Shown piece after piece: positions 1 to 5,172 of a stretch of 5,172 nucleotides of DNA. The DNA is taken from positions 1-5,172 of the forward strand of contig CANOCD010000114.1 of the NCBI GenBank assembly GCA_947564495.1, in the 5' to 3' direction. The notes under the pieces are model-generated. The model ran no database searches and was not told the origin of the DNA. It saw only the letters and a program-made list of their open reading frames with translations. Position numbers and translations under genes: made by a program. Position 1 is the stretch's first letter; every line of letters starts with the position of its first letter. The stretch comes from an uncultured Angelakisella sp. (GTDB lineage Bacteria > Bacillota > Clostridia > Oscillospirales > Ruminococcaceae).

Positions 1-1
1 C

Positions 2-739
2 GGCATCGGCTGGCTCTACGGCCTGCTCCTCAACCGGGTCAAGGGCTCCGAGATGACGGTGACCACCTACGTGGGCTTCTCCATCATCGCCTTTATGAAC
101 ATCATCTGGACCATCCTGCCCTTTAAGAGCGGGGAGCTCATCTTCCCCAACGCCGGGCAGGGGATGCGGAACACCATCTCCCTGGCCTCCTCCTTCTCCG
201 AGGTGATGAACAAGACCCTGGCCCTGGAGATCGGCAGCGGGGAGAACGTCATCACCATCCCCACCGGGCTCTTGGCCTTCTTCCTCCTGGTCTGCCTGCT
301 GGTCTGGCTCTTTATGCGGTCCAAGACCGGGGTGGCCATGAGCGCCGCCGGGGCCAACCCCGCCTTCGCCCGGGCCAGCGGCATCAACGTCAACCGGATG
401 CGCCTCATCGGCACCACCCTTTCCACCGTCCTGGCGGCGGTGGGCATCCTGGTCTACGCCCAGGGCTTCGGCTTTATGCAGCTCTACAACGGCCCTATGA
501 TGATGGGCTTTACCTCGGTGGCGGCGGTGCTCATCGGCGGCGCCTCCCCCAACCGGGCCCGCATTTCCCACGTCCTCATCGGCACCTTCCTCTTCCAGGG
601 GATCATGGCCCTGGGCCTGCCGGTGGCAAACCAGTTCATCCCCGAAAGCAACCTCTCCGAGGTGATGCGCCTGATCATCTCCAACGGCATCATCATCTAC
701 TCCCTCACCCAGGTACAAGGAGGTGGCAGCCGTGGCTAA
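2..739 (+). CDS. ABC transporter permease, RbsC/BPD_transp_2 type (3' part; start outside window)
   Basis: Inner-membrane channel subunit of an ABC importer of the branched-chain amino acid/simple-sugar permease superfamily (BPD_transp_2). The frame is open from base 2, so the true start lies left of the window; 245 C-terminal residues are visible. Seen in the sequence: the segment NRVKGSEM followed by a hydrophobic helix (bases about 32-115), a strongly hydrophobic stretch (LLAFFLLVCLLVWLF), the cytoplasmic coupling-loop pattern AAGANPAFARASGIN, and the late motif LIGGASPNR, all arranged as in RbsC/NupP/NupQ-type permeases. The next gene encodes a paralogue sharing the same landmarks (NKIKGAEM, ANAAGIDVDRTR, LVGGAS), so the two probably form a heterodimer. 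Its TAA stop lies inside the next gene, which suggests translational coupling. The substrate cannot be told from the permease; sugar or nucleoside is plausible. The ATPase and binding protein would be expected upstream. Confidence 0.9.
   Translation, partial: GIGWLYGLLLNRVKGSEMTVTTYVGFSIIAFMNIIWTILPFKSGELIFPNAGQGMRNTISLASSFSEVMNKTLALEIGSGENVITIPTGLLAFFLLVCLLVWLFMRSKTGVAMSAAGANPAFARASGINVNRMRLIGTTLSTVLAAVGILVYAQGFGFMQLYNGPMMMGFTSVAAVLIGGASPNRARISHVLIGTFLFQGIMALGLPVANQFIPESNLSEVMRLIISNGIIIYSLTQVQGGGSRG
717..723 (+). promoter_or_regulatory. Ribosome binding site of the second permease gene
   Basis: AAGGAGG sits inside the 3' end of the first permease gene. It is a near-perfect Shine-Dalgarno sequence 8 bases before GTG 732, which decides the start codon and supports translational coupling across the 8-base overlap. 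Confidence 0.8.
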
Positions 740-2234
740 CAAGCACAACTACCTGGCGAAGGCCAAGAGCTGGCTCTTTGAGCAGAAGGTGGTCCTCATC
801 TTCGTCTTTCTCAGCGTCGGGGCCATCATCGCCTCCAAGCAGTCCATGGTCTTTGTGGCCGGGGAGCTGTTCACCCGGGTGGCCCGGAACTCCTTCCTGG
901 TCCTCTCCCTCATCATCCCGGTGCTGGCCGGGCTGGGGCTCAACTTCGGCATCGTGGTCGGGGCCATGGCGGCCCAGATCGCCCTCTTCCTCACCACCTT
1001 CTGGGGGCTGGGCGGGGTCAGCGGCCTTCTCATCACCACCGCCATCGCCACCCCCATCGCCATCCTCTTCGGATTCCTGGTGGGCTCCCTCTTCAACAAG
1101 ATCAAAGGGGCGGAGATGATCGGCGGCCTGGTCCTGGGGTACTTCGCCGACGGCCTGTACCAGCTGCTCTTCCTCTTTATCTTCGGCGGGGTCATCCCCT
1201 TCAAGAACCCCGACGGGAGCCCCTCCTCCCTGATGACCCCCACCGGCATCGGGGTGAAGAACACCCTGGACCTCTCCTCCACGGTGAAGTATTCCCTGGA
1301 CACTATCCCCATGCTCACCATCGTGGAGATCGCCTTCTACGCCGTCCTGGCGGTGGCAGTCCTCTCCGCCGTCTTTCGCCTGGTGAAGAAGCAGGCGGTG
1401 GACTGGAAAAAGACCGGCCTCACCATGGCCGGGGCCGTCCTGGTCTACGCCCTCACCTTCATCCCCGCTGTGGAAGCCTTCCTGGCCACCGACCGGCTGG
1501 TGCTCCTCAGCGCCGTGGAGCTGGGCGTCCTGGCGGTCATCCTGTGGCAGGCCGGGAAGTTCCTCTGGTTCTCCTTTGTGAAGAAGGCCCCCTTCAACAA
1601 AAAGAAGTGCCTGGCGGCGGTCATCGCCGCGGGGATACTCTACGGCCTCACCTGGCTGGACGCCGTCTACAAGGTCCTTGTCGCCGTGAAGCTGCCGGTG
1701 ATGACCTACCTGTGCATCGGGGCCCTCTGCCTCTTTAACCAGGCCCTGATGCGGACCCGCCTGGGCCAGAACATGAGGACGGTGGGCCAGAGCCGGGTGG
1801 TGGCCAACGCCGCCGGTATCGACGTGGACCGCACCCGGATCATCGCCATGATCTTCTCCACCGTCCTGGCAAGCTGGGGGCAGCTCATCTACCTCCAGAA
1901 CATCGGAACCTTCGCCACCTACGGGGCCCACACCCAGGTGGGGCAGTTCGCCATCGCCTCCCTGCTGGTGGGCGGCGCCTCGGTCCAGAAGGCCACCAAC
2001 AAGCAGGCCATCCTGGGCGTGGTGCTGTTCCACACCCTCTTCATCGTGGCCCCCCTGGCGGGGAAGGAGCTGTTCGGCAACGCCATGATCGGGGAATACT
2101 TCCGGGTGTTCATCTCCTACGGCGTCATCGCCATGTCCCTGGCCATGCACGCCTGGAAGAAAAAGCCCAAGGCCAAGGGCGGCCAGGAACTGCGCCTGGT
2201 GCCCGGCGGCGGGTCCACCGGCAAGGCTGCGTAA
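732..2234 (+). CDS. ABC transporter permease, RbsC/BPD_transp_2 type, expanded (about 500 aa)
   Basis: Second membrane subunit of the same importer. I chose GTG 732 over the in-frame GTG 723 because AAGGAGG (717-723) lies 8 bases before 732 and would overlap a start at 723; this gives 500 residues and an 8-base overlap with the preceding stop. Landmarks: membrane segments at about 21-43, 52-90 and 97-125, NKIKGAEM (122-129), coupling-loop pattern RTVGQSRVVANAAGIDVDR (349-367), LVGGAS (412-417), and a basic, glycine-rich tail (476-500). Family members usually have about 300-380 residues. The excess lies at about 218-337, between the conserved N-terminal part and the coupling loop, and adds roughly four hydrophobic segments separated by lysine clusters (VKK at 218 and at 283). 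The frame is continuous, so this is not an obvious frameshift artefact. Function as channel subunit is secure at family level; the substrate and the role of the extra block are unknown. Confidence 0.9.
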   Translation: MANKHNYLAKAKSWLFEQKVVLIFVFLSVGAIIASKQSMVFVAGELFTRVARNSFLVLSLIIPVLAGLGLNFGIVVGAMAAQIALFLTTFWGLGGVSGLLITTAIATPIAILFGFLVGSLFNKIKGAEMIGGLVLGYFADGLYQLLFLFIFGGVIPFKNPDGSPSSLMTPTGIGVKNTLDLSSTVKYSLDTIPMLTIVEIAFYAVLAVAVLSAVFRLVKKQAVDWKKTGLTMAGAVLVYALTFIPAVEAFLATDRLVLLSAVELGVLAVILWQAGKFLWFSFVKKAPFNKKKCLAAVIAAGILYGLTWLDAVYKVLVAVKLPVMTYLCIGALCLFNQALMRTRLGQNMRTVGQSRVVANAAGIDVDRTRIIAMIFSTVLASWGQLIYLQNIGTFATYGAHTQVGQFAIASLLVGGASVQKATNKQAILGVVLFHTLFIVAPLAGKELFGNAMIGEYFRVFISYGVIAMSLAMHAWKKKPKAKGGQELRLVPGGGSTGKAA

Positions 2235-2254
2235 GCCGCAACAAGATCCCAACC

Positions 2255-2290
2255 GGGGAGAGGACGGGAAACGCCCTCTCCCCTTTCCTT
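2255..2290 (+). terminator. Rho-independent terminator of the + strand permease operon
   Basis: A perfect 9-bp stem pairs GGGGAGAGG (2255-2263) with CCTCTCCCC (2275-2283) around an 11-base loop, followed directly by the T-rich tract TTTCCTT. It lies 20 bases after the TAA of the second permease. On the other strand no T tract follows the stem, so it works in the + direction only. Confidence 0.8.
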
Positions 2291-2301
2291 TGCCTGTACG
2301 C

Positions 2302-2341
2302 AAAAGCCCCCCGAAGCCGTGGCTCCGGGGGGCTCGCTTTT
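2302..2341 (-). terminator. Rho-independent terminator of the - strand amino acid transporter operon (possibly bidirectional)
   Basis: AGCCCCCCG (2305-2313) pairs with CGGGGGGCT (2326-2334). The stem continues through one mismatch to AGC/GCT around a CGTG loop. Read on the - strand, the stem begins shortly after the ATPase stop codon (2349-2347) and is followed by TTTTG. On the + strand a T run (2338-2341) follows after three other bases (CGC), so it may also back up the + strand terminator. Confidence 0.8.
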
Positions 2342-2346
2342 CGTCG

Positions 2347-3084
2347 CTACGCCTGGATGTACCGGGAGAGGAACTCCCGGGTGCGGGGGTTCTGGGGGTT
2401 CTGGAAGATGTCCTGGGGGGTGCCCTCCTCGGCGATGACCCCCTTGTCCATGAACACCACCCGGGTGCTCACGTCCCGGGCGAAGCCCATCTCGTGGGTG
2501 ACCACGATCATGGTGAGGCCCTCCCTGGCAAGGCCCTTCATGACCTCCAGGACGCCCCCCACCATCTCGGGGTCCAGGGCGGAGGTGGGCTCGTCAAAGA
2601 GGAGGACCTCCGGGTCCATGCAGAGGGCCCGGGCGATGGCCACCCGCTGCTTCTGCCCGCCGGAGAGCTGGGCCGGGGAGGCCCCCAGGAAGTCCCTCAT
2701 CCCCACCTTTTCCAGGAAGAAGAGGGCCTTCTGCCGGGCCTCCTCCTTGCTCCGCTTCAGGACGTGGGTCTGGCCAACCATGCAGTTCCGCAGCACGTCC
2801 ATGTTGCCGAAGAGGTTGAAGGACTGGAAGACCATCCCCACCTTGGTGCGGTAGCGGTTCACGTCCATCCTGCCCTGGAGGATGTTCTGGCCGTGGACCA
2901 AAATTTCCCCGGCGTCGGGGGTCTCCAGGAGGTTGACGCACCGGAGAAGGGTGGATTTCCCGGAGCCCGAAGCCCCGATGAGACAGATGACCTCCCCGGG
3001 GGCGACGCTGAACCGGATGTCGTTTAAGACCTCCAGCTGGCCGAAGTGCTTTTTCAGGCCACGGATCTCGATGATGTTTTCCAT
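2347..3084 (-). CDS. Polar amino acid ABC transporter ATP-binding protein (GlnQ-like)
   Basis: Cytoplasmic ATPase that drives polar amino acid uptake. The 245-residue length is typical of the GlnQ/HisP/ArtP family, and every catalytic motif is intact: Walker [10 protein letters not shown] (37-45), Q-loop Gln87 in VFQSFNLF, signature LSGGQ (140-144), Walker B VLLFDEP (160-166) with catalytic Glu165, D-loop SALD (168-171) and switch His197 (VTHEM). The segment [17 protein letters not shown] after the Q-loop is characteristic of amino acid importer ATPases. The ATG at 3084 is preceded by AGGAGGTGA (3091-3099) at 6 bases. The gene follows the permease after only 16 bases, so the Shine-Dalgarno site nearly touches the permease stop and co-translation is likely. 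It is the last gene of the operon and ends just before a terminator hairpin. The exact amino acid substrate cannot be read from the ATPase. Confidence 0.96.
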   Translation of the reverse strand: MENIIEIRGLKKHFGQLEVLNDIRFSVAPGEVICLIGASGSGKSTLLRCVNLLETPDAGEILVHGQNILQGRMDVNRYRTKVGMVFQSFNLFGNMDVLRNCMVGQTHVLKRSKEEARQKALFFLEKVGMRDFLGASPAQLSGGQKQRVAIARALCMDPEVLLFDEPTSALDPEMVGGVLEVMKGLAREGLTMIVVTHEMGFARDVSTRVVFMDKGVIAEEGTPQDIFQNPQNPRTREFLSRYIQA

Positions 3085-3100
3085 CTCAGGTCACCTCCTC

Positions 3101-3847
3101 TCAAAATGTGGGGTTCCCGGGCACCGTCTGGGAGGCCGGGAAGCTGGACTTGGGGCGGCCCATCTGCTTTTCGATGAGGCCCAGGATTCGGGTGGTGGTA
3201 AAGGTGAGGACCAGGTAGATGGAGGCGGTGATGGCCATGGTCTGGGTGTAGGCGAAGATGCTCCCCGCCACCCCGATGGACTGGAAGTAGAGGTCGGTGA
3301 CCGAGATGGCGCTGAGGACCGAGGTGTCCTTGATGTTCACCACGAACTCGTTGCCGATGGCGGGGAAGGAGTTCTTCACCGCCTGGGGGAGCACCACCAG
3401 GAGCATGGTCTGCATGGAGGTCATGCCGATGCTCCGGGCGGCCTCGGTCTGGCCGGGGTCCACGCTTTGGATGCCGGCCCGGATGATCTCCGCCATATAG
3501 GCCCCGGTGTTCACCGAGACGATGAAGATACCCGCCGTCACCGGGTTCCACTTAAAGACCGGCTTTAGGAGGTAGTAGAGGAAAACGCTCTGGACGATCA
3601 TGGGGGTGCCACGGAAGACCTCGATGTAGATGCTGGTGAGGGCGTGGACCAGATGCTTGCCGATGCGGACCCCCAGGGAGTCCCGGGGCTCCACCTTGAC
3701 CGCCCGGACACTGCCCACCAGCAGCCCAATGACCAGGCCGATGACGGTGCCAGTGAGGGAGATGAGCAGGGTGACCTTGGCCCCCGCCCAGAAAAGCGGC
3801 CAGTACCGCTGGGCGATGTCCAGGACCTTTGTGAAGAACTCAGCCAT
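3101..3847 (-). CDS. Polar amino acid ABC transporter permease (His/Glu/Gln/Arg/opine family)
   Basis: Membrane channel subunit of the amino acid importer, 248 residues. The start is placed at ATG 3847 (MAEFFTKVLD) because AAGGAAGG (3858-3865) lies 10 bases upstream. An in-frame ATG at 3901 would add 18 polar, tyrosine-rich residues encoded by the AT-rich intergenic patch and lacks a good ribosome site. Seen: a first membrane helix at about 18-47, the family motif YIEVFRGTPMIVQ (74-86), helices at about 82-96 and 102-123, the EAA coupling loop EAARSIGMTSMQTMLLVVLP (135-154) that contacts the ATPase, and a last helix at about 197-217. With only one permease gene in the operon, a homodimer is expected. 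The gene lies 183 bases after the binding-protein gene and 16 bases before the ATPase gene. Confidence 0.95.
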   Translation of the reverse strand: MAEFFTKVLDIAQRYWPLFWAGAKVTLLISLTGTVIGLVIGLLVGSVRAVKVEPRDSLGVRIGKHLVHALTSIYIEVFRGTPMIVQSVFLYYLLKPVFKWNPVTAGIFIVSVNTGAYMAEIIRAGIQSVDPGQTEAARSIGMTSMQTMLLVVLPQAVKNSFPAIGNEFVVNIKDTSVLSAISVTDLYFQSIGVAGSIFAYTQTMAITASIYLVLTFTTTRILGLIEKQMGRPKSSFPASQTVPGNPTF

Positions 3848-3868
3848 TGGGCAAATACCTTCCTTTGA

Positions 3869-3901
3869 ATAATACTTTCGGTATAAATTGTACAATATCA
3901 A
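3869..3901 (-). promoter_or_regulatory. AT-rich patch, possible weak internal promoter before the permease gene
   Basis: In an otherwise GC-rich region this patch has - strand TTGATA (3901-3896), TTGTAC (3895-3890) and TATTAT (3874-3869), plus the 10-base palindrome ATTGTACAAT (3887-3896). The spacings between -35-like and -10-like elements (15 or 21 bases) are not ideal, so the promoter call is tentative. The palindrome could instead be a protein-binding site. Confidence 0.3.
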
Positions 3902-3907
3902 CGATTT

Positions 3908-3963
3908 GCAGAAGTTTCCCTTTGCCAGCGCAGGATGAATGACGCCGGCAAAGGGAAAACTGC
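3908..3963 (-). repeat. Long inverted repeat / stem-loop in the operon mRNA
   Basis: TTTCCCTTTGCC (3915-3926) pairs perfectly with GGCAAAGGGAAA (3947-3958). In RNA from the - strand the stem continues through a G-U pair and three further G-C pairs, giving about 16 continuous pairs around a 12-base loop. GCAG/CTGC outer arms (3908-3911, 3960-3963) add a few more pairs. No T tract follows on either strand, so it is not a standard terminator; a 3' end-protecting or processing structure for the binding-protein mRNA fits better (inference). Confidence 0.65.
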
Positions 3964-4030
3964 TGCCTTATGCCTGGTGAAACGTGGGACTCCAGGCTGG
4001 AGTCAGGCTTGGTGCTGGGTAGGGTAGAAA

Positions 4031-4900
4031 TTAGCCGTTGGCGGGCTGGCGGCTCACGGCGTCGGTCATCCACTGGTTGCGGGTGTCGGCGTCGATGGTG
4101 TCCAGGGCGGACTGGACAGCGTTCAGCAGCTCGGTGTTGCCCTTCTTGACGGCGATGGAAACGGTGGTGTCCGCCTCAAAGCCCTTGCCGGCCTCGAACC
4201 GCACGATGGAGAGGCTGGGGTTGCTGGTGACCACGCCGGTGGCAACGGGGAGCTCGGCGGTGAGGGCGTCGGCCTCGCCGTTCTGGAGGGAGACCACCAT
4301 GAGGGGATAGCTCTGGAGGGGGGTCATGTGGTTGACGCCGGGGATCTGGTCGATGATCTCGTCGTAGAGGGTGTTCTGCTGGCCCTGGACGTTCTTGCCG
4401 GTGAAGTCGGCCAGGGAGGTCGCCTGGGCCAGGGCGTCGTCGCCCCGGACGATGCAGACCATCTCGGACTCATAGTAGGGGGAGGTGAAGTCGGCGTTCT
4501 CCTTCCGCTCCGGGGTGGCGGTCATGCCGGCGATGATGGCGTCGATCTCCCCGGAGGTGACGGCGGGCTCCAGGCCCTCCCAGGACAGCTTCTTGATGAC
4601 CAGCTCCATCCCCATCTTGTCGGCCAGGGTCTTGGCCATCATCACGTCATAGCCGCCGGCGTGACCGGCGCCCTCCAGGGGGACCGAGAACTCGTCGCTT
4701 TCCACCTGGGTCCAGTTGAAGGGGGCGTAGTTGCACTCCATGCCTACGGTGAAGGTCTTTTTCTCGGCGGGGGCGGGGGTGTCACTGCCGCCGGGGGCCG
4801 GGGCGGAGGAACCGCCGTTGTTGCTGCCGCCGCAGCCGGCCAGGAGGGTCAGGGTCATCATCGCCCCAAGGATGGCGGCCAAAATTCTTCTCTGGTTCAT
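4031..4900 (-). CDS. Polar amino acid ABC transporter substrate-binding lipoprotein (SBP_bac_3 family)
   Basis: Extracellular, membrane-anchored receptor that captures an amino acid and delivers it to the permease; 289 residues. Start ATG 4900 is chosen for AAAGGAG (4909-4915) at 8 bases and for the immediate signal peptide: MNQRR, a hydrophobic core, then lipobox LAGC (20-23) with Cys23 the lipidation site. A low-complexity Gly/Ser/Pro/Ala linker (about 24-47) precedes the family 3 solute-binding domain (about 48-283). Landmarks: ECNYAPFNW (55-63), GYDVMMAKTLA (83-93), SGEIDAIIAGMTATPERKE (116-134) and DFTSPYYES (137-145). Arg132 matches the family arginine that holds the ligand carboxylate. 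The family aspartate that contacts the ligand amine appears as Glu216 (DALTAELPVA). First gene of the operon, with its own promoter upstream. The substrate is probably a polar amino acid but cannot be named. Confidence 0.95.
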   Translation of the reverse strand: MNQRRILAAILGAMMTLTLLAGCGGSNNGGSSAPAPGGSDTPAPAEKKTFTVGMECNYAPFNWTQVESDEFSVPLEGAGHAGGYDVMMAKTLADKMGMELVIKKLSWEGLEPAVTSGEIDAIIAGMTATPERKENADFTSPYYESEMVCIVRGDDALAQATSLADFTGKNVQGQQNTLYDEIIDQIPGVNHMTPLQSYPLMVVSLQNGEADALTAELPVATGVVTSNPSLSIVRFEAGKGFEADTTVSIAVKKGNTELLNAVQSALDTIDADTRNQWMTDAVSRQPANG

Positions 4901-5017
4901 GGTATTAACTCCTTTGTCGTTTTGTTGTTGTTTTCTCATACATGGTCCCGGCGTGGGACGTTCCGGTCCCGGGCCCCTGTACACAAGGCCCGGGGGCGGC
5001 TCCCGCCCGGTTGACTG
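4901..5017 (-). other. Structured 5' leader of the amino acid transporter operon
   Basis: From the predicted transcription start (about 5017) to the first start codon, the leader holds three GC-rich hairpins: GGGCGG/CCGCCC (4994-5008, 3-base loop), CCCGGGCC/GGCCCGGG (4968-4994, 11-base loop) and GTCCC/GGGAC (4945-4959, 5-base loop). The 8-base repeat GGTCCCGG occurs twice, at 4944-4951 and 4965-4972, so the GTCCC arm of the - strand RNA can pair with either flanking GGGAC. An AC-rich unstructured stretch then leads to the ribosome site. No known riboswitch or T-box sequence was recognised. Confidence 0.5.
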
Positions 5018-5023
5018 ACCACA

Positions 5024-5052
5024 ATTTTACCGGGATGCAAGCCCCCCGTCAA
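5024..5052 (-). promoter_or_regulatory. Sigma-A type promoter of the amino acid transporter operon
   Basis: On the - strand, -35 TTGACG (5052-5047) and -10 TAAAAT (5029-5024) are separated by exactly 17 bases; each matches consensus at five of six positions. Transcription should start near 5017, giving a leader of about 115 bases ahead of the binding-protein gene. This is the best promoter in the window. Confidence 0.75.
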
Positions 5053-5172
5053 CTTTTGTTGCCACTATAGTTTCCCTCTGTTCTAGGACGACAAAAACAA
5101 TTCGGGATTTTCTGTGATTTCGTGAATATCGACAACAAAACCCGGGGGCTCTTGTGTATCCTGGTGGAAGGA
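5053..5172. other. Upstream regulatory region without a supported gene
   Basis: No ORF with a credible start is seen here. The stretch contains the palindrome ACTATAGT (5064-5071), two CGACAA-plus-A/C-rich repeats 41 bases apart (5089 and 5130), a weak CodY-like site (5106-5120) and a terminal GGAAGGA (5166-5172) resembling a + strand ribosome site. It may be the shared control region between the amino acid operon and a divergent gene beyond the right edge. Confidence 0.4.

Larger units (their letters stand above)
3848..4030 (-). other. Long intergenic spacer between binding-protein and permease genes
   Basis: This 183-base stretch has no supported gene. In - strand order it holds a small hairpin (4004-3988: GACTCC/GGAGTC around a 5-base loop), a long stem-loop (3963-3908), an AT-rich patch (about 3905-3866) and the permease ribosome site. 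Such spacers are common after binding-protein genes, where the encoded protein is needed in excess over the membrane parts. Confidence 0.6.

Noticed and set aside
732..739. Frameshift joining the two + strand permease genes
   Set aside because: Each has its own complete set of family landmarks, and the second has a well-placed ribosome site and start; an 8-base overlap is normal operon packing.
705..2303. 532-codon open frame on the - strand across the second permease gene
   Set aside because: It is antisense to a clearly conserved permease. Its translation is a Gly/His/Asp/Glu/Gln-rich string with no domain, as expected from GC-rich third positions, and it runs into the + strand terminator.
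2290..3027. 245-codon open frame on the + strand opposite the ATPase gene
   Set aside because: It is a shadow of the intact ATPase gene, begins inside the terminator region, and has a Gly/His/Pro/Leu-rich low-complexity translation.
3908..4004. Intrinsic terminator after the binding-protein gene
   Set aside because: Neither hairpin in the spacer is followed by a T tract on the - strand, so a full stop of transcription is not supported.
4901..4984. N-terminal extension of the binding protein from in-frame ATG 4984 or 4939
   Set aside because: The extension would bury the signal peptide behind polar residues, and the Shine-Dalgarno site AAAGGAG is placed for ATG 4900.
4944..5008. T-box or known amino acid riboswitch in the leader
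   Set aside because: The T-box sequence (AGGGTGGNACCGCG-like) and a terminator with T tract are absent, and the leader is shorter than a T-box; only generic GC-rich hairpins are seen.
4328..5014. 228-codon open frame on the + strand opposite the binding-protein gene and its leader
   Set aside because: Composition is Gly/Val/Leu/Asp-rich with no recognisable domain. It crosses the leader and lies opposite a binding protein with a full signal peptide and domain.

Overview
The window looks like chromosomal DNA from a GC-rich member of the Firmicutes, most likely a gut clostridium of the Oscillospiraceae type (Flavonifractor or Pseudoflavonifractor relatives). This is inferred from strong Shine-Dalgarno sites (AAGGAGG, AGGAGGTGA, AAAGGAG), a lipoprotein-type solute-binding protein, GC-rich codons and AT-rich islands confined to intergenic regions. 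No species-specific marker is present, so the taxonomy is only a guess.

Two convergent transporter operons fill the window. On the left, on the + strand, is the 3' end of an operon with two paralogous RbsC/BPD_transp_2-type permeases. The first (2-739) enters from the left edge. The second (732-2234) overlaps it by 8 bases. Together they probably form the heterodimeric membrane channel of a sugar- or nucleoside-type ABC importer. Its ATPase and binding protein are not in the window and may lie upstream. The second permease is about 500 residues long and carries an extra hydrophobic block that looks like a tandem duplication.

On the right, on the - strand, is a complete polar amino acid ABC importer: solute-binding lipoprotein (4900-4031), permease (3847-3101) and GlnQ-like ATPase (3084-2347). 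The operon has a near-consensus sigma-A promoter (5052-5024), a leader of about 115 bases with competing GC-rich hairpins, and a 183-base gap after the binding-protein gene. That gap holds a long stem-loop and an AT-rich patch. The lipoprotein would capture the amino acid outside the membrane, a permease dimer would pass it across, and the ATPase would drive the cycle.

The two operons meet in a 112-base gap (2235-2346) with back-to-back terminator hairpins. The far right end (5053-5172) is non-coding, with repeated CGACAA motifs, a weak CodY-like site and a Shine-Dalgarno-like string at the edge that may serve a divergent gene outside the window. I found no RNA gene, mobile element or CRISPR array. 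The gene content is ordinary nutrient uptake; the points worth a second look are the expanded permease and the RNA structures of the amino acid operon.
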